Positions 24,459 through 32,885 of a stretch of DNA of 41,781 nt are shown here, in pieces (positions within the stretch are counted from its first letter, which is position 1; each line of letters begins with the position of its first letter). Position numbers and translations under genes: made by a program. Under the pieces are notes generated by a model. The model saw nothing but the letters and a program-made list of their open reading frames with translations, was not told where the DNA came from and did not search any database. Origin of the DNA: JAICLK01 sp035478715 (GTDB taxonomy: Bacteria; Patescibacteriota; Saccharimonadia; Saccharimonadales; UBA4665); the NCBI GenBank assembly GCA_035478715.1, contig DATIJK010000001.1:1-41781 (forward strand), written 5' to 3'.

Positions 24459-24977
24459 CTATTCCTCTGCTTGAGGTTTCGCGTCACGCAATGCTTTTTG
24501 CTTCTTGTATTCCCTGATCGTTAAATAAATGACCGCAATGTCCACGACCGTTAAGAAAATAAACCCAAATGACACTTTTTCGGTCAAATGTATTACTTGG
24601 AATACGATAAACCCTGCCGTAACCACTATTAACGCGATATACGCCCACAGGTGGTTTCGCATTACCTCAAATATCAAAACTACTTTTATAATCCCGTGCG
24701 ATAGCAAGTAAATTGCTGCGAAGGTGGCCATACTCTTCGTATAGCCATTCGCCCAGTGGTTAATGTGCGTCGCCAAAAAATCATGCGGATCCTCCGCAAG
24801 TTCCGATGCAGTCAATTTGTGCGCCCATTCCGCTATGTGTTCGGGTTGGATGAGTAAGAGTGCGAGTCCGCTAATAGTCTGCAAGATGCCGTCGAGTAAC
24901 TTAATTAAAATGCCGACTTCAAAAAACTTGTCGAGCGTATCTTTCGGATGAAAAAACTTATCTTCGTGTTTCGCCAT
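24459..24977 (-). CDS. DUF2127-family membrane protein
   Basis: A 172-aa membrane protein resembling DUF2127: FEVGILIKLLDGILQTISGLALLL, then HINHWANGYTKSMATFAAIYLLSHGIIKVVLI and two more helices before a lysine-rich C-terminus. Four membrane segments; function unknown. Start: TATAAT (24990-24985) overlaps an in-frame ATG at 24986, which would not be transcribed; the second ATG at 24977, 7 nt after the -10, is the better start and gives a leaderless mRNA. Confidence 0.82.
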   Translation of the reverse strand: MAKHEDKFFHPKDTLDKFFEVGILIKLLDGILQTISGLALLLIQPEHIAEWAHKLTASELAEDPHDFLATHINHWANGYTKSMATFAAIYLLSHGIIKVVLIFEVMRNHLWAYIALIVVTAGFIVFQVIHLTEKVSFGFIFLTVVDIAVIYLTIREYKKQKALRDAKPQAEE

Positions 24978-24995
24978 TTTACTCATTATAGTAGC

Positions 24996-26372
24996 CTACC
25001 TGGTTTTTTTCTTAAGACTTGCTGGGTTTTGTATGCCAACAGCAGAAACTATGCCGCCAACAAACAGCAATACTGCCATGGCAAGGACTCCATTATGAAA
25101 TCCTTTTAAATTCAATGTTGTACCTGTAACAGTTGCAAGCGCCGCAATAGCAATCAGCCCAGCAACTCGGGCTACCGCATTGTTAATTGCCGACCCGATT
25201 CCGGCATGTTCAGCTTTGATTGATCCTAAAATCGCAGCGGTTAGTGGCGCGACAGTAATTGACAATCCAAGCCCGAAAATTAGTATTCCGGGTAATATTT
25301 GTGTCCAATATTTTACTGATTGATCGACACTGAGAAACAGCAGAAATCCAAGGCCCGCTATCAGGGGTCCCACAGCCATAAATAATCGTGGCCCAAACTT
25401 GTTACTAAGTGCCCCAAAACGCGGCGAGAGTACAAACATTATAACTGTAACTGGCAGTGTCGCCATGCCAGCCTGAATGGCTGAATAGCCTCCAACTTGC
25501 TGAATAAATACTGTGATCAAAAATATCGCAACGGACAGTCCCGCATAAATTGCGACCGTAGCTACGTTTCCTACCGCGAAATTCCGGACTTTAAATAATT
25601 CGAGCGGTAGCATGGGCTTTTTTGTTTTGCCCTCAAAGATGATGAATGAAACAAACGAAGCCAAACCAATAAACAATGTGAGGAAAATGCGCGGATCGGA
25701 CCAGCCGTAATGCGCCTGCTCAATCAAAGCGTACGTTGTACCGCCCAATCCTATCACGCACAGCAACGCACCAATCACATCGACTTGCGCGAACGTTTGC
25801 GACTTCTCTCTCAAATGGAGGTAACTTAGGAGCCATAAAGTCACAGCAATCGGTATGACATTAATCGCGAAGATCAACCGCCAAGAATAGGCATCGATCA
25901 AAAATCCGCCAAGTAACGGACCGATTATAAAAGCTATTCCTGTCCACGCTGTCCATGTGCCGATAGCCTTACCCTCCCCGTCTCCCTCAAATACGGCAAT
26001 TATCAAAGCAAGAGAACTTGGTACCAATAATGCTCCCGCAATTCCCTGCAACGCTCTGAAAATAATCAGCAATTCACTATTTGGCGCAATCGCGCACAGC
26101 ACTGATGTAATACCGAATCCGATCAGACCTAATGCCATTACCCGCTTGCGACCAAACAGGTCCGCGAGCGACCCAGCTACTAAAATAAGAGCACTTAAGG
26201 TAAGCAAATACGAATCAACGACCCATTGCTGCGTAACTAATCCACCGCCAACATCTTTAACGATAGCTGGCAACGCAACGTTTACGACCGACCCATCGAT
26301 AAACGCTACAAGCGACGCCAGAATACTTACTACCAGCGCCAGCCGTCGCTGGTTCTGCACGACTTTATCCAT
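24996..26372 (-). CDS. MFS transporter, DHA2 (EmrB/QacA) family
   Basis: A 458-aa drug:H+ antiporter of the 14-helix DHA2 type. FIDGSVVNVALP in helix 1 and GSLADLFGRKRVMALG (motif A, residues 67-82) are the family markers, and GIAFIIGPLLGGFLID is motif C. It should export lipophilic or cationic compounds. TATAGT 6 nt before the ATG predicts a leaderless transcript. Close to a second DHA2 transporter (27854-29320), but the two are divergent in sequence and regulation. Substrate unknown. Confidence 0.93.
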   Translation of the reverse strand: MDKVVQNQRRLALVVSILASLVAFIDGSVVNVALPAIVKDVGGGLVTQQWVVDSYLLTLSALILVAGSLADLFGRKRVMALGLIGFGITSVLCAIAPNSELLIIFRALQGIAGALLVPSSLALIIAVFEGDGEGKAIGTWTAWTGIAFIIGPLLGGFLIDAYSWRLIFAINVIPIAVTLWLLSYLHLREKSQTFAQVDVIGALLCVIGLGGTTYALIEQAHYGWSDPRIFLTLFIGLASFVSFIIFEGKTKKPMLPLELFKVRNFAVGNVATVAIYAGLSVAIFLITVFIQQVGGYSAIQAGMATLPVTVIMFVLSPRFGALSNKFGPRLFMAVGPLIAGLGFLLFLSVDQSVKYWTQILPGILIFGLGLSITVAPLTAAILGSIKAEHAGIGSAINNAVARVAGLIAIAALATVTGTTLNLKGFHNGVLAMAVLLFVGGIVSAVGIQNPASLKKKTR

Positions 26373-26390
26373 GCTTAAACTATAGCAGAA

Positions 26391-26939
26391 TCAAATTAAC
26401 GATTTGACGGCGTCCAACAGCTGAGGAAATTTCGTAAATCCCGCATCAGAGTTTAAGTGCCCGCCCTTTGGAATGACTATAGGTTCAGCCTTTAATTCAT
26501 CAGCTAGACTTTTAAGAGCAGTTTGCGGTACATACGGATCATTGTCGCCGTAAAATACGACGGAACGCCTTATATTCGGCCTCACTTTTTCAAAATCAAT
26601 CGTTTTTTCTTTCATAAAATAATCGTTGAGATCGGAGTTCAGTACAACAGCGAATCCTGACACGCTGGCTAAACCGTGCAATAGAGCGTCAGCCTGCTCA
26701 ATATAATCCAGTGCAGTTGGCACCCCTAAAGAATGGCTAACGATGATGAGTTCGCCCGGATTAATGCTGTCTGCGATGTTTTTGACCGTTTTGAGCCATG
26801 TTTGCCGGTCAGGATGGCCGGAATCAGGCAGATCCGGCATAACCACCGTATGCCCATCCTTTACGAGCTCGTCGTGCAGCCATTGCTGCCAGTGGATTCC
26901 GGCATGGCCGCCAATACCATGCAGAATTAAAAATGTCAT
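26391..26939 (-). CDS. RBBP9/YdeN-family serine hydrolase
   Basis: A 182-aa alpha/beta hydrolase: LILHGIGGHAGIHWQQWL (oxyanion region), the nucleophile in IIVSHSLGVPTA (GHSxG variant SHSLG), acid in YGDNDPYVP and catalytic His in IPKGGHLNSDAGF. Small size and layout fit RBBP9/YdeN, putative esterases of unknown substrate. TAAAAT (26951-26946, with TG upstream) is 6 nt before the ATG, so the mRNA is leaderless. Downstream of the YCII gene but with its own promoter. Confidence 0.88.
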   Translation of the reverse strand: MTFLILHGIGGHAGIHWQQWLHDELVKDGHTVVMPDLPDSGHPDRQTWLKTVKNIADSINPGELIIVSHSLGVPTALDYIEQADALLHGLASVSGFAVVLNSDLNDYFMKEKTIDFEKVRPNIRRSVVFYGDNDPYVPQTALKSLADELKAEPIVIPKGGHLNSDAGFTKFPQLLDAVKSLI

Positions 26940-26991
26940 GCAACAATTTTACCAGTTACATGACAATTTCATATCTTTACCAGTGCAAGTA

Positions 26992-27303
26992 TTACATCGG
27001 CAAAGTTTCGTACACGCGCACAGCACCGTCCGGTTCTTCAAGCACGGGGCAATCTGTTGCCAATTCGGCTGCTTCGTCCAAACTGTTGGCTTTCACAATG
27101 GTATAGCCGGTAGCCGGATAATTTTCTATGGTGGTGATGCCGCTTTTTTCAACAGCTTTACCGCCAGAACCGAATGGGTTACCGGCATCAACAATCTTAT
27201 CGCCCAATTTACCGAACCAAGCTCCCCATTCAGCTTTTGATTCCTCTGGAGATACATTCTTTCGAGTGCCGTTATTGTAATAAATCATTACGTAGTTTTT
27301 CAT
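26992..27303 (-). CDS. YCII-related protein
   Basis: A 103-aa ferredoxin-like YCII-domain protein (MKNYVMIYYNNGTR, AWFGKLGDKIVDAGNPFG, GYTIVKANSLDEAAELATDCPVL). Members of the DGPF/YCII group are often near ECF sigma factors or ArsR regulators; function uncertain. The ATG at 27303 has AAGGG about 11 nt upstream and is preferred over a TTG at 27324. It follows the ArsR gene by 75 nt, in which CTGCC-aaaatc-GGCAG (27350-27365) forms a hairpin, so the two are probably one operon. Confidence 0.82.
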   Translation of the reverse strand: MKNYVMIYYNNGTRKNVSPEESKAEWGAWFGKLGDKIVDAGNPFGSGGKAVEKSGITTIENYPATGYTIVKANSLDEAAELATDCPVLEEPDGAVRVYETLPM

Positions 27304-27378
27304 CTGATCTGCCCTTCTGCTCAAATGAGCGGTTATTTGATTAACATATCTGCCAAAATCGGCAGGCCATGTCCGAAA

Positions 27379-27714
27379 TTATTCCTGCATGCCGGCAATA
27401 TAATTTTCCAGCGTCTCCTCATCATTCCCCCATTCGGTGTGATATTGTATGATCCACCTCTGTACAGCCCGGAATGTTTTTTTGTTCAATGCGACAAAAT
27501 TCGTCCGTCCGGCTTTCCTGCGAATGATAAGTTCAGCATCTTCAAGCACATTGATGTGTTTATGTATTGCCGGAAGCGACATTTCATATTCATCCGCTAA
27601 TTGGCTGACCGTCGCTGGCCGGTATGCCAACGTATGCAGCATACCCCGGCGCTTCGGACTGCTTAACGCCAGGAAAACTTTATCCAACTCCGGTGAATCG
27701 TGAGATAATGCCAT
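27379..27714 (-). CDS. ArsR-family transcriptional regulator
   Basis: A 111-aa winged-helix repressor: VFLALSSPKRRGMLHTLAYRPATVSQLADEYEMS..HKHINVLEDAELIIRRKAGRTN is the ArsR HTH and wing. No cysteine metal site of the classic type is visible (no ELCVCDL), so it resembles the SdpR/YczG type with a C-terminal YHTEW helix. It is divergent from the DHA2 transporter gene, and inverted copies of AACTATACA occur in front of both genes, implying joint control. Confidence 0.9.
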   Translation of the reverse strand: MALSHDSPELDKVFLALSSPKRRGMLHTLAYRPATVSQLADEYEMSLPAIHKHINVLEDAELIIRRKAGRTNFVALNKKTFRAVQRWIIQYHTEWGNDEETLENYIAGMQE

Positions 27715-27733
27715 GATACTTAACCTATTAGTT

Positions 27734-27804
27734 AACTATACACGATGGAAGATACTAGTCAAATAAATTTTACTGTACGCTATCTAACTTTAAATTGTAT
27801 AGTT
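27734..27804. promoter_or_regulatory. Divergent operator region between arsR-like gene and DHA2 transporter
   Basis: AACTATACA (27734-27742) and its inverse TGTATAGTT (27796-27804) lie 53 bp apart, each overlapping a likely -10 (TATAGT on either strand). They are good candidates for the ArsR-type repressor's binding sites. Confidence 0.55.
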
Positions 27805-27853
27805 GGTTTGCTATGCTTAATGTAAACTGCAAGATAAAGAAAAGGAGTATTGG

Positions 27854-29320
27854 ATGGCAAAGGCAGAGCCTCGTAAGTTATCTAAGCATTCAGAAAATAA
27901 ATGGGTAATATTGGCGTTGATGGCAACAGCGCAGTTCATGGTCGTGCTAGATGTGGCAATCGTTAACGTTGGGCTGCCCACGATTTCACGTCAATTACAC
28001 TTCGCACCGAATAATTTGCAATGGGTAGTGACTGCATATACTTTGACGTTCGGTGGGTTCCTGTTACTTGGCGGTCGTGCGTCAGATCTGTTTGGACGGC
28101 GTAGAATTTTTATTAGCGCCGTTACAGCATTCGCCTTTTTATCTTTGCTCTGCGGATTGGCTCAAACTGAGACGCAATTGATATTTGCCCGCGCCGCCCA
28201 GGGCTTGGCGGCAGCCATAATGTCCCCCGCAGCCCTATCAATCGTTCTATCGGAATTTACAGAAGGAAAAGAGCGTAATAAAGCCATGGGCGTGTGGGCC
28301 GGAGTCGCCGCAGGAGGTGCTGCTGCCGGTGTGCTACTCGGCGGTATATTGACGCAATATCTAGGCTGGCGATGGAATTTCTTCGTAAACGTGCCGGTCG
28401 GCATTGTGGTTGCAATAGCCGCAATGAGCCTGCTCCCCCGCCACATCGGCGAAGAAGGCAAAAAAATAAAGCTCGATTTGACAGGTGCGATTTTAGCCAC
28501 AGCCGGATTGATGAGCGTCGTATACGGTTTGTCAAAAGCGCCCACGTTATCTTGGAGCTCAAACACCGTATGGGAATTTATTGTAGGCGGTTTGGTGCTG
28601 TTAATGGCATTCATTTTGAATGAAAGCTACGTCAAACAACCATTGATGCCGCTTGATATATTTAAGATTCGAAATGTCGCCGGTGGCAATTTGGCGTTCC
28701 TGGTTATCGCCTGCACACTTTTTTCGATGTTCTTCTTCCTGACGCTCTATATTCAAAACGTTCTGGGATATTCACCGGTCAAAACAGGCCTGTGCTTCTT
28801 GCCGATCACTGTCATAGTCGGAGTTACCTCTGGAATCGTATCCAATCTAGTTGGAAAAATCGGCTACAAACCGCCGTTGGTCGCAGGTCCGCTCTTCATT
28901 GCGCTTGGATTATTCATCCTAAGCCAAATCATCAAAGTCGGCGGCGATTATTGGCACAATGTATTCCCCGGCCTGGCAGTTTTCGCGTTCGGCATGGGGC
29001 TGACGTTTGTTTCGGGCACACTTACCGCGACTTCGGGAATACCAAAACACTTCTCAGGTTTGGCATCGGGTTTGCTTAACACTTCGCAGCAAATTGGCGG
29101 CGCGATTGGTTTGGCAGTCCTATCGGCAGTAGCGTTCTCTACGATTCGTAGCGATCTGGCATCAAGAACTGTCATGCCACTGCAGGCACAAGTAAACGGC
29201 TACATCGCTGGTATGAAAGTTGGCGCAATCCTTGGCCTGGTAGCAGCAATTGTAGTATTCCTAGTAGTCAAAAATCAGAAGGTAGACGCCAAAGAGGCAA
29301 TGTCAGCCGGCGCCGCGTAG
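27854..29320 (+). CDS. MFS transporter, DHA2 (EmrB/QacA) family, ArsR-linked
   Basis: A 488-aa, 14-helix drug:H+ antiporter. VLDVAIVNVGLP in helix 1, GGRASDLFGRRRIF as motif A, and AGVAAGGAAAGVLLGGILTQYLGWRWNFFVNVP around motif C define DHA2. AAAGGAG lies 8 nt before the ATG, so unlike many neighbours it has a normal leader. Divergent from an ArsR-family regulator with shared operator-like repeats: probably an inducible efflux pump. Substrate not predictable. Confidence 0.94.
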   Translation: MAKAEPRKLSKHSENKWVILALMATAQFMVVLDVAIVNVGLPTISRQLHFAPNNLQWVVTAYTLTFGGFLLLGGRASDLFGRRRIFISAVTAFAFLSLLCGLAQTETQLIFARAAQGLAAAIMSPAALSIVLSEFTEGKERNKAMGVWAGVAAGGAAAGVLLGGILTQYLGWRWNFFVNVPVGIVVAIAAMSLLPRHIGEEGKKIKLDLTGAILATAGLMSVVYGLSKAPTLSWSSNTVWEFIVGGLVLLMAFILNESYVKQPLMPLDIFKIRNVAGGNLAFLVIACTLFSMFFFLTLYIQNVLGYSPVKTGLCFLPITVIVGVTSGIVSNLVGKIGYKPPLVAGPLFIALGLFILSQIIKVGGDYWHNVFPGLAVFAFGMGLTFVSGTLTATSGIPKHFSGLASGLLNTSQQIGGAIGLAVLSAVAFSTIRSDLASRTVMPLQAQVNGYIAGMKVGAILGLVAAIVVFLVVKNQKVDAKEAMSAGAA

Positions 29321-29332
29321 TTAACTCGTCGC

Positions 29333-30775
29333 TTAGAAATGGATGACGACTGGCGTGCCGATCGGAGCCCAGTTATAGACCCACAAGGCATCTGAAACTG
29401 TCATGCCAACACAACCGTGCGAAGTCGCAACGTTGCCGAACACGCTTGGCGGGCGCCAGTAATTACCGTGGATAGCGTCACCTCGGTGGTCGAAGTAACT
29501 AATCCACGGTACATCCGGCTGCACATAATCCGCGCCGATCATTGTCTGCAACTGTACTTTTTCCCAGATGTAGAACGTACCGATTGGCGATGGTGTCGAA
29601 GGCTTGCCCGAAGTTATCAAGAACGTACGAATGGTTTTACCGTTTTGATACACATACTCGCGCTGCGTGGTCACATTCACTTCGATCCACTTTGGCCAAT
29701 CGGCTGCCGTAACTGTGTTATAAGGGATTAGATTAGCATCCAATTTTACAGCGAAATTCTTGCCGTTCTGCAGGTTTTTCTTAACAGCGTATTCGGCGGG
29801 CGCCTGATTGGTTACGTACATGCCATCCTCACCGTCAGACGCTACAGAGGTCAATCCGTTCGCCAATGTTACGATGACTTTATCGCGGTGTACCTGACTG
29901 TTTGCATACGCCAGATTGGTGAAATAATTATTGATAGCACCGGTGCTTACGACTACATTTATTTTGTTAGTTTTTGTGTCAGTTTTGACGCCAAGCCACT
30001 TCGATATATCTTTGCTTGTTGGCGTAACGGTTTTGTTACCGATTTTTATTGTGATTTTTTCTTTAGTTATTGATTTGATCTTTGCCGCTGCAGCTGCGGT
30101 ATCCGCATCTGTAATTGCCGGGTTTGCAGGTATTTCGACCATCGCGAGCGCCTGTTTGTCGAGCGTGCCGATGTGTTTCTGTAAGGTATTTGCAGCGTCC
30201 GATAAGCCATACTCGGTGCCCTGCTTTTCTTTCGTGATGGTCACCTTACCGTTGCTAATTTTTATAGATGCGTTCGTTGGTTCTGCGGTGATGACAGTCG
30301 CTTTGTCCGCTATAAAATTTGCAAGTTTTGTCTGATCGACCTTCAATACGAGCTGCGCCGGAATCGGTTTCCACCAAACTAACGGATTCAGCTTCGGGCC
30401 GTGCCGCAAGGACTTGACCGTCGCCTTCTCGTCCAGCGTTAAACCGGTATCGGCCAAAGAATAGCTTTTGGTTGATCCTTCATGATTCGTTATTTGCAGC
30501 TTATAACCAGCTACAGCCTGATTAATCGACTGCTCAAGTTGAACATCTGAAGCACCGACACGCAAGCGCTGGTCACCAATCTGATAAGACAATAGCCGGA
30601 GATTTCCGTAGGTCCAAACTGCACAAAAAGCGATGACAAAGCACATACAGATAGCAGCAGCGATACGAGCGTGCCGCGACAAATGGAACCTCCATGCGAA
30701 CGAAAAATGCGGGAGGCGAAGATTGCCCGTGATTGGGCTGGCAGTACCGGTGTGAGAGTGAGTTTGTGAGGACAT
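29333..30775 (-). CDS. L,D-transpeptidase (YkuD) with N-terminal PG-binding-4 repeats
   Basis: A 480-aa envelope enzyme. A cytoplasmic N-terminus and one membrane helix (about 36-55) anchor it. Two PG_binding_4-type domains (about 75-330) follow, with LQKHIGTLDKQALAMVEIPA and KEKITIKIGNKTVTPTSKDI. The YkuD domain has QREYVYQNGKTIRTFLITSGKPSTPSPIGTF-type order and the active-site motif SHGCVGM (His453, Cys455). It forms 3-3 crosslinks or attaches proteins to peptidoglycan. Convergent with the DHA2 gene. The leader is about 40 nt without a strong ribosome site. Confidence 0.93.
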   Translation of the reverse strand: MSSQTHSHTGTASPITGNLRLPHFSFAWRFHLSRHARIAAAICMCFVIAFCAVWTYGNLRLLSYQIGDQRLRVGASDVQLEQSINQAVAGYKLQITNHEGSTKSYSLADTGLTLDEKATVKSLRHGPKLNPLVWWKPIPAQLVLKVDQTKLANFIADKATVITAEPTNASIKISNGKVTITKEKQGTEYGLSDAANTLQKHIGTLDKQALAMVEIPANPAITDADTAAAAAKIKSITKEKITIKIGNKTVTPTSKDISKWLGVKTDTKTNKINVVVSTGAINNYFTNLAYANSQVHRDKVIVTLANGLTSVASDGEDGMYVTNQAPAEYAVKKNLQNGKNFAVKLDANLIPYNTVTAADWPKWIEVNVTTQREYVYQNGKTIRTFLITSGKPSTPSPIGTFYIWEKVQLQTMIGADYVQPDVPWISYFDHRGDAIHGNYWRPPSVFGNVATSHGCVGMTVSDALWVYNWAPIGTPVVIHF

Positions 30776-30953
30776 TTTTGTTTAAGATTTATTTAAACCT
30801 ATCAGATTAGATATTACCATACTTATGCTTTATTGTCAATTTAATTGCACTAAATATTGACATTTTCGCGTTATAGTCGCAAATATTTATAATGTTCTAC
30901 AAAATTCAGCGAATCTTTATTGTCAGCTAGATAAGGTCTACAATAAATCTTGT

Positions 30954-31577
30954 ATGAATAAGTACATCATAGAATTTATCGGTACGTTCTTTCTTGTACT
31001 TACTATCGGATTGTCAGCTAACCCTATCGCTATCGGCGTTGTCTTGGCTGCCCTAGTGTATATGGGCGGCTATATTTCGGGTGCGCACTATAATCCGGCA
31101 GTCACACTTGCAATCTGGATGCAGAAGAAAATTAAGCCTAACGAAGCCGGAGTTTATGTGGTCGTCCAGTTAATTGCCGCGATTGCAGCCGCCATGGTTT
31201 ACCAGGTCATTCATGGCGACAAGATGATAGTAGCGCCAGGCTTCCGATACAGCTTTGGAGCGGCTTTAGTCGCGGAAATTGTATTCACTTTCGCCCTGGT
31301 ATCCGTTGTACTGCACACTGCTGTCAGCAAGAAGACTGCAGGCAATAATTATTACGGGATTGCCATCGGCTTCATATTGATGGCCGGTGCATTTTCGGTC
31401 GGCACGATATCTGGCGGCGCCTTTAACCCAGCGGTAGGTCTCGGCCCAAATATCTACAACTTTGGATTCTTATCGCAGCACTGGTCAAATCTCGCGCTCT
31501 ACTTGATCGGTCCACTGCTTGGCGGATTCCTCGCCAGTTACATTTTCGGCTTGACGCAAGCAAAATCCAAAAAATAA
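30954..31577 (+). CDS. Aquaporin/MIP-family channel with NPAV in the second half
   Basis: A 207-aa MIP channel with six helices and two half-helix motifs, SGAHYNPAVTLA and SGGAFNPAVGLGP. It is short for the family. The residue after the second NPA is Val, where most aquaporins have the Arg of the selectivity filter, so solute range may differ from pure water. EFIGTFFLVLTIG is the standard first helix. TACAAT ends 9 nt before the ATG, predicting a leaderless transcript. Convergent with the next gene, 1 nt apart. Confidence 0.92.
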   Translation: MNKYIIEFIGTFFLVLTIGLSANPIAIGVVLAALVYMGGYISGAHYNPAVTLAIWMQKKIKPNEAGVYVVVQLIAAIAAAMVYQVIHGDKMIVAPGFRYSFGAALVAEIVFTFALVSVVLHTAVSKKTAGNNYYGIAIGFILMAGAFSVGTISGGAFNPAVGLGPNIYNFGFLSQHWSNLALYLIGPLLGGFLASYIFGLTQAKSKK

Positions 31578-31578
31578 T

Positions 31579-32085
31579 CTAATTCATTTCTTTTTTCTTG
31601 TATTTAAAATAATCGTAAATAATGTAGCAAAACTTTGCTACTAATATTGCAGCAACACCTGTCGCGAGTGCAAAAACTACTGCCCACGTAGGATCGATCT
31701 GATAATCTCCGCAATGGTTAGCTAGGTTTGCGTTGTACTGATAATTGATTGGGAATGGCCTATTGCAATTAGGGCTATCCGGGAGAATATGCCAAATATC
31801 AAAGAAAACTTCACGACCAATTCCAAAACCAATTGCGAATATTGGCACAAATGCTGCATACCGCAATTTATTTCTTTGCTCTTTAAAAATATTCTTGCTG
31901 ACTTCGTTCCAATCTTTTTCGCTTACAGTCGGAGTTAACTGCGCCCTGCTATTCAAATCGGCAATCACGTCATCTATTTCTTTGCTTGAATACCCCAAGG
32001 CTTTCAGGCTTTTCTTCGAAGACTTGATACTCATGCCTTTTTGATTATATGCAAGCAACAAATTTCTGATTTCTGAGGCGGCCAT
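31579..32085 (-). CDS. Hypothetical protein with helical N-domain and two membrane helices
   Basis: Unrecognised 168-aa protein. Residues 1-48 form a helical domain (IRNLLLAYNQKGMSIKSSKK, LGYSSKEIDDVIADL) similar in style to small protein-interaction helices. Membrane helices lie at about 75-92 and 133-153, with an extracytoplasmic loop holding two cysteines (NCNRP, NHCGDY) that could form a disulfide. TATAAT is 8 nt before the ATG, so it is probably leaderless. Confidence 0.7.
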   Translation of the reverse strand: MAASEIRNLLLAYNQKGMSIKSSKKSLKALGYSSKEIDDVIADLNSRAQLTPTVSEKDWNEVSKNIFKEQRNKLRYAAFVPIFAIGFGIGREVFFDIWHILPDSPNCNRPFPINYQYNANLANHCGDYQIDPTWAVVFALATGVAAILVAKFCYIIYDYFKYKKKEMN

Positions 32086-32195
32086 TGATAGAAATTATAG
32101 CCTAACAATAAGCACTACCGGTTGGTGATTCTTTTCTTGGCGAAATGTAGCAGATGGCTTCAGGAACTATTTTTTCGTCATTTTTTATTTATATA

Positions 32196-32212
32196 ACTTT
32201 AGCGACTAAAGT
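32196..32212 (-). terminator. Terminator-like hairpin after the 188-aa hypothetical gene
   Basis: ACTTTAG-cga-CTAAAGT, 7 bp perfect, begins directly after the stop codon at 32213 and is followed on the minus strand by an AT-rich TATATAAAT run. The rest of 32086-32195 holds nothing recognisable. Confidence 0.5.
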
Positions 32213-32779
32213 CTATTTACGCCGAGGGCGTCTCATCGTCAGCCAACCAAGTGCACTAGAAAGGAGCGGTGGTTTACTTGTCTGTGATTCCTGCGCAGCA
32301 GCCACTAATTTCGCTTCTTCAGCTTCGGCTCGAGATGCAAGAAAACTAGAGATCTCAACTACTGGAATTCTCTTATCGCTATCATCGGGGTCTACTAATT
32401 CAACTCCGCCGTGAGAGCTATATTTAAGCACGCCTCGATCAGTTCTGACACGCATATAACCATCTTTCCACTGCAGCCCATAAGGCACCCTATTAACTTT
32501 TGGTTCTGTGCCATTATGAAGGTCGCTAAGACTAGTAGTTGTAACCATGAAGTCCATATCCACGCTTCTTTGCATAATTACTGAGATAACTGTACCGTCG
32601 TTAACCAGAACTGCAACTCCATCTATATTGCGCATTCCCTGCTCTGGGTTTTCAAGGTCGTGCTGATGGGACGCCATAAAGCCTTCCAGCAGCGTTGCAC
32701 CTTCAGGCGTAACACCTATACGGCTGAATTCATTTTTCATAAAAGCGGCATTCGGTGATGTTTGTGGTAGTTCGGACAT
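32213..32779 (-). CDS. Hypothetical protein
   Basis: Unrecognised 188-aa soluble protein. The middle is mixed alpha/beta (RNIDGVAVLVNDGTVISVIM, LQWKDGYMRVRTDRGVLKY) and the C-terminus is basic (TMRRPRRK) after an Ala/Glu-rich helix. The start at 32779 is chosen because the further ATG-proximal in-frame codons upstream lie inside a 12-bp inverted repeat that looks like an operator. It is next to the tRNA-Asp micro-island and may belong to the same variable zone. Confidence 0.6.
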   Translation of the reverse strand: MSELPQTSPNAAFMKNEFSRIGVTPEGATLLEGFMASHQHDLENPEQGMRNIDGVAVLVNDGTVISVIMQRSVDMDFMVTTTSLSDLHNGTEPKVNRVPYGLQWKDGYMRVRTDRGVLKYSSHGGVELVDPDDSDKRIPVVEISSFLASRAEAEEAKLVAAAQESQTSKPPLLSSALGWLTMRRPRRK

Positions 32780-32781
32780 AA

Positions 32782-32812
32782 AAAATATACTACCATAAAT
32801 GTAGTATATTTT
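32782..32812 (-). promoter_or_regulatory. Perfect 12-bp inverted repeat, likely operator
   Basis: AAAATATACTAC (32782-32793) and its exact complement (32801-32812) with a 7-nt spacer sit 2 nt upstream of the ATG at 32779. The region contains TATACT and TAGTAT hexamers, so the palindrome overlaps the promoter. It looks like a dimeric repressor site; no regulator is adjacent. Confidence 0.6.
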
Positions 32813-32825
32813 CAAGTCTTCTTAA

Positions 32826-32885
32826 TGGCGGGCTCGACCGGATTTGTGCCGGCGATCTCCTCTGTAACAGGGAGGCGTGTTAGGC
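32826..32885 (-). repeat. Partial tRNA-Asp duplicate (attachment-site-like)
   Basis: These 60 nt match the 3' part of the intact tRNA-Asp (33587-33646) at 56 of 60 positions in the same orientation. The 5' acceptor strand is missing and the T loop reads CAC instead of TTC, so it is not a functional tRNA. With the intact gene it brackets a 761-bp segment, as in insertions into tRNA 3' ends. Confidence 0.85.

Noticed and set aside
28294..28623. Arg-rich 109-codon plus-strand frame inside the DHA2 gene
   Set aside because: Out-of-frame shadow of a confidently assigned transporter gene.
32826..32885. A second tRNA with anticodon GTT (Asn) on the minus strand
   Set aside because: The 5' acceptor strand and D arm are missing and the T loop is altered; it is a partial copy of tRNA-Asp, not a tRNA gene.
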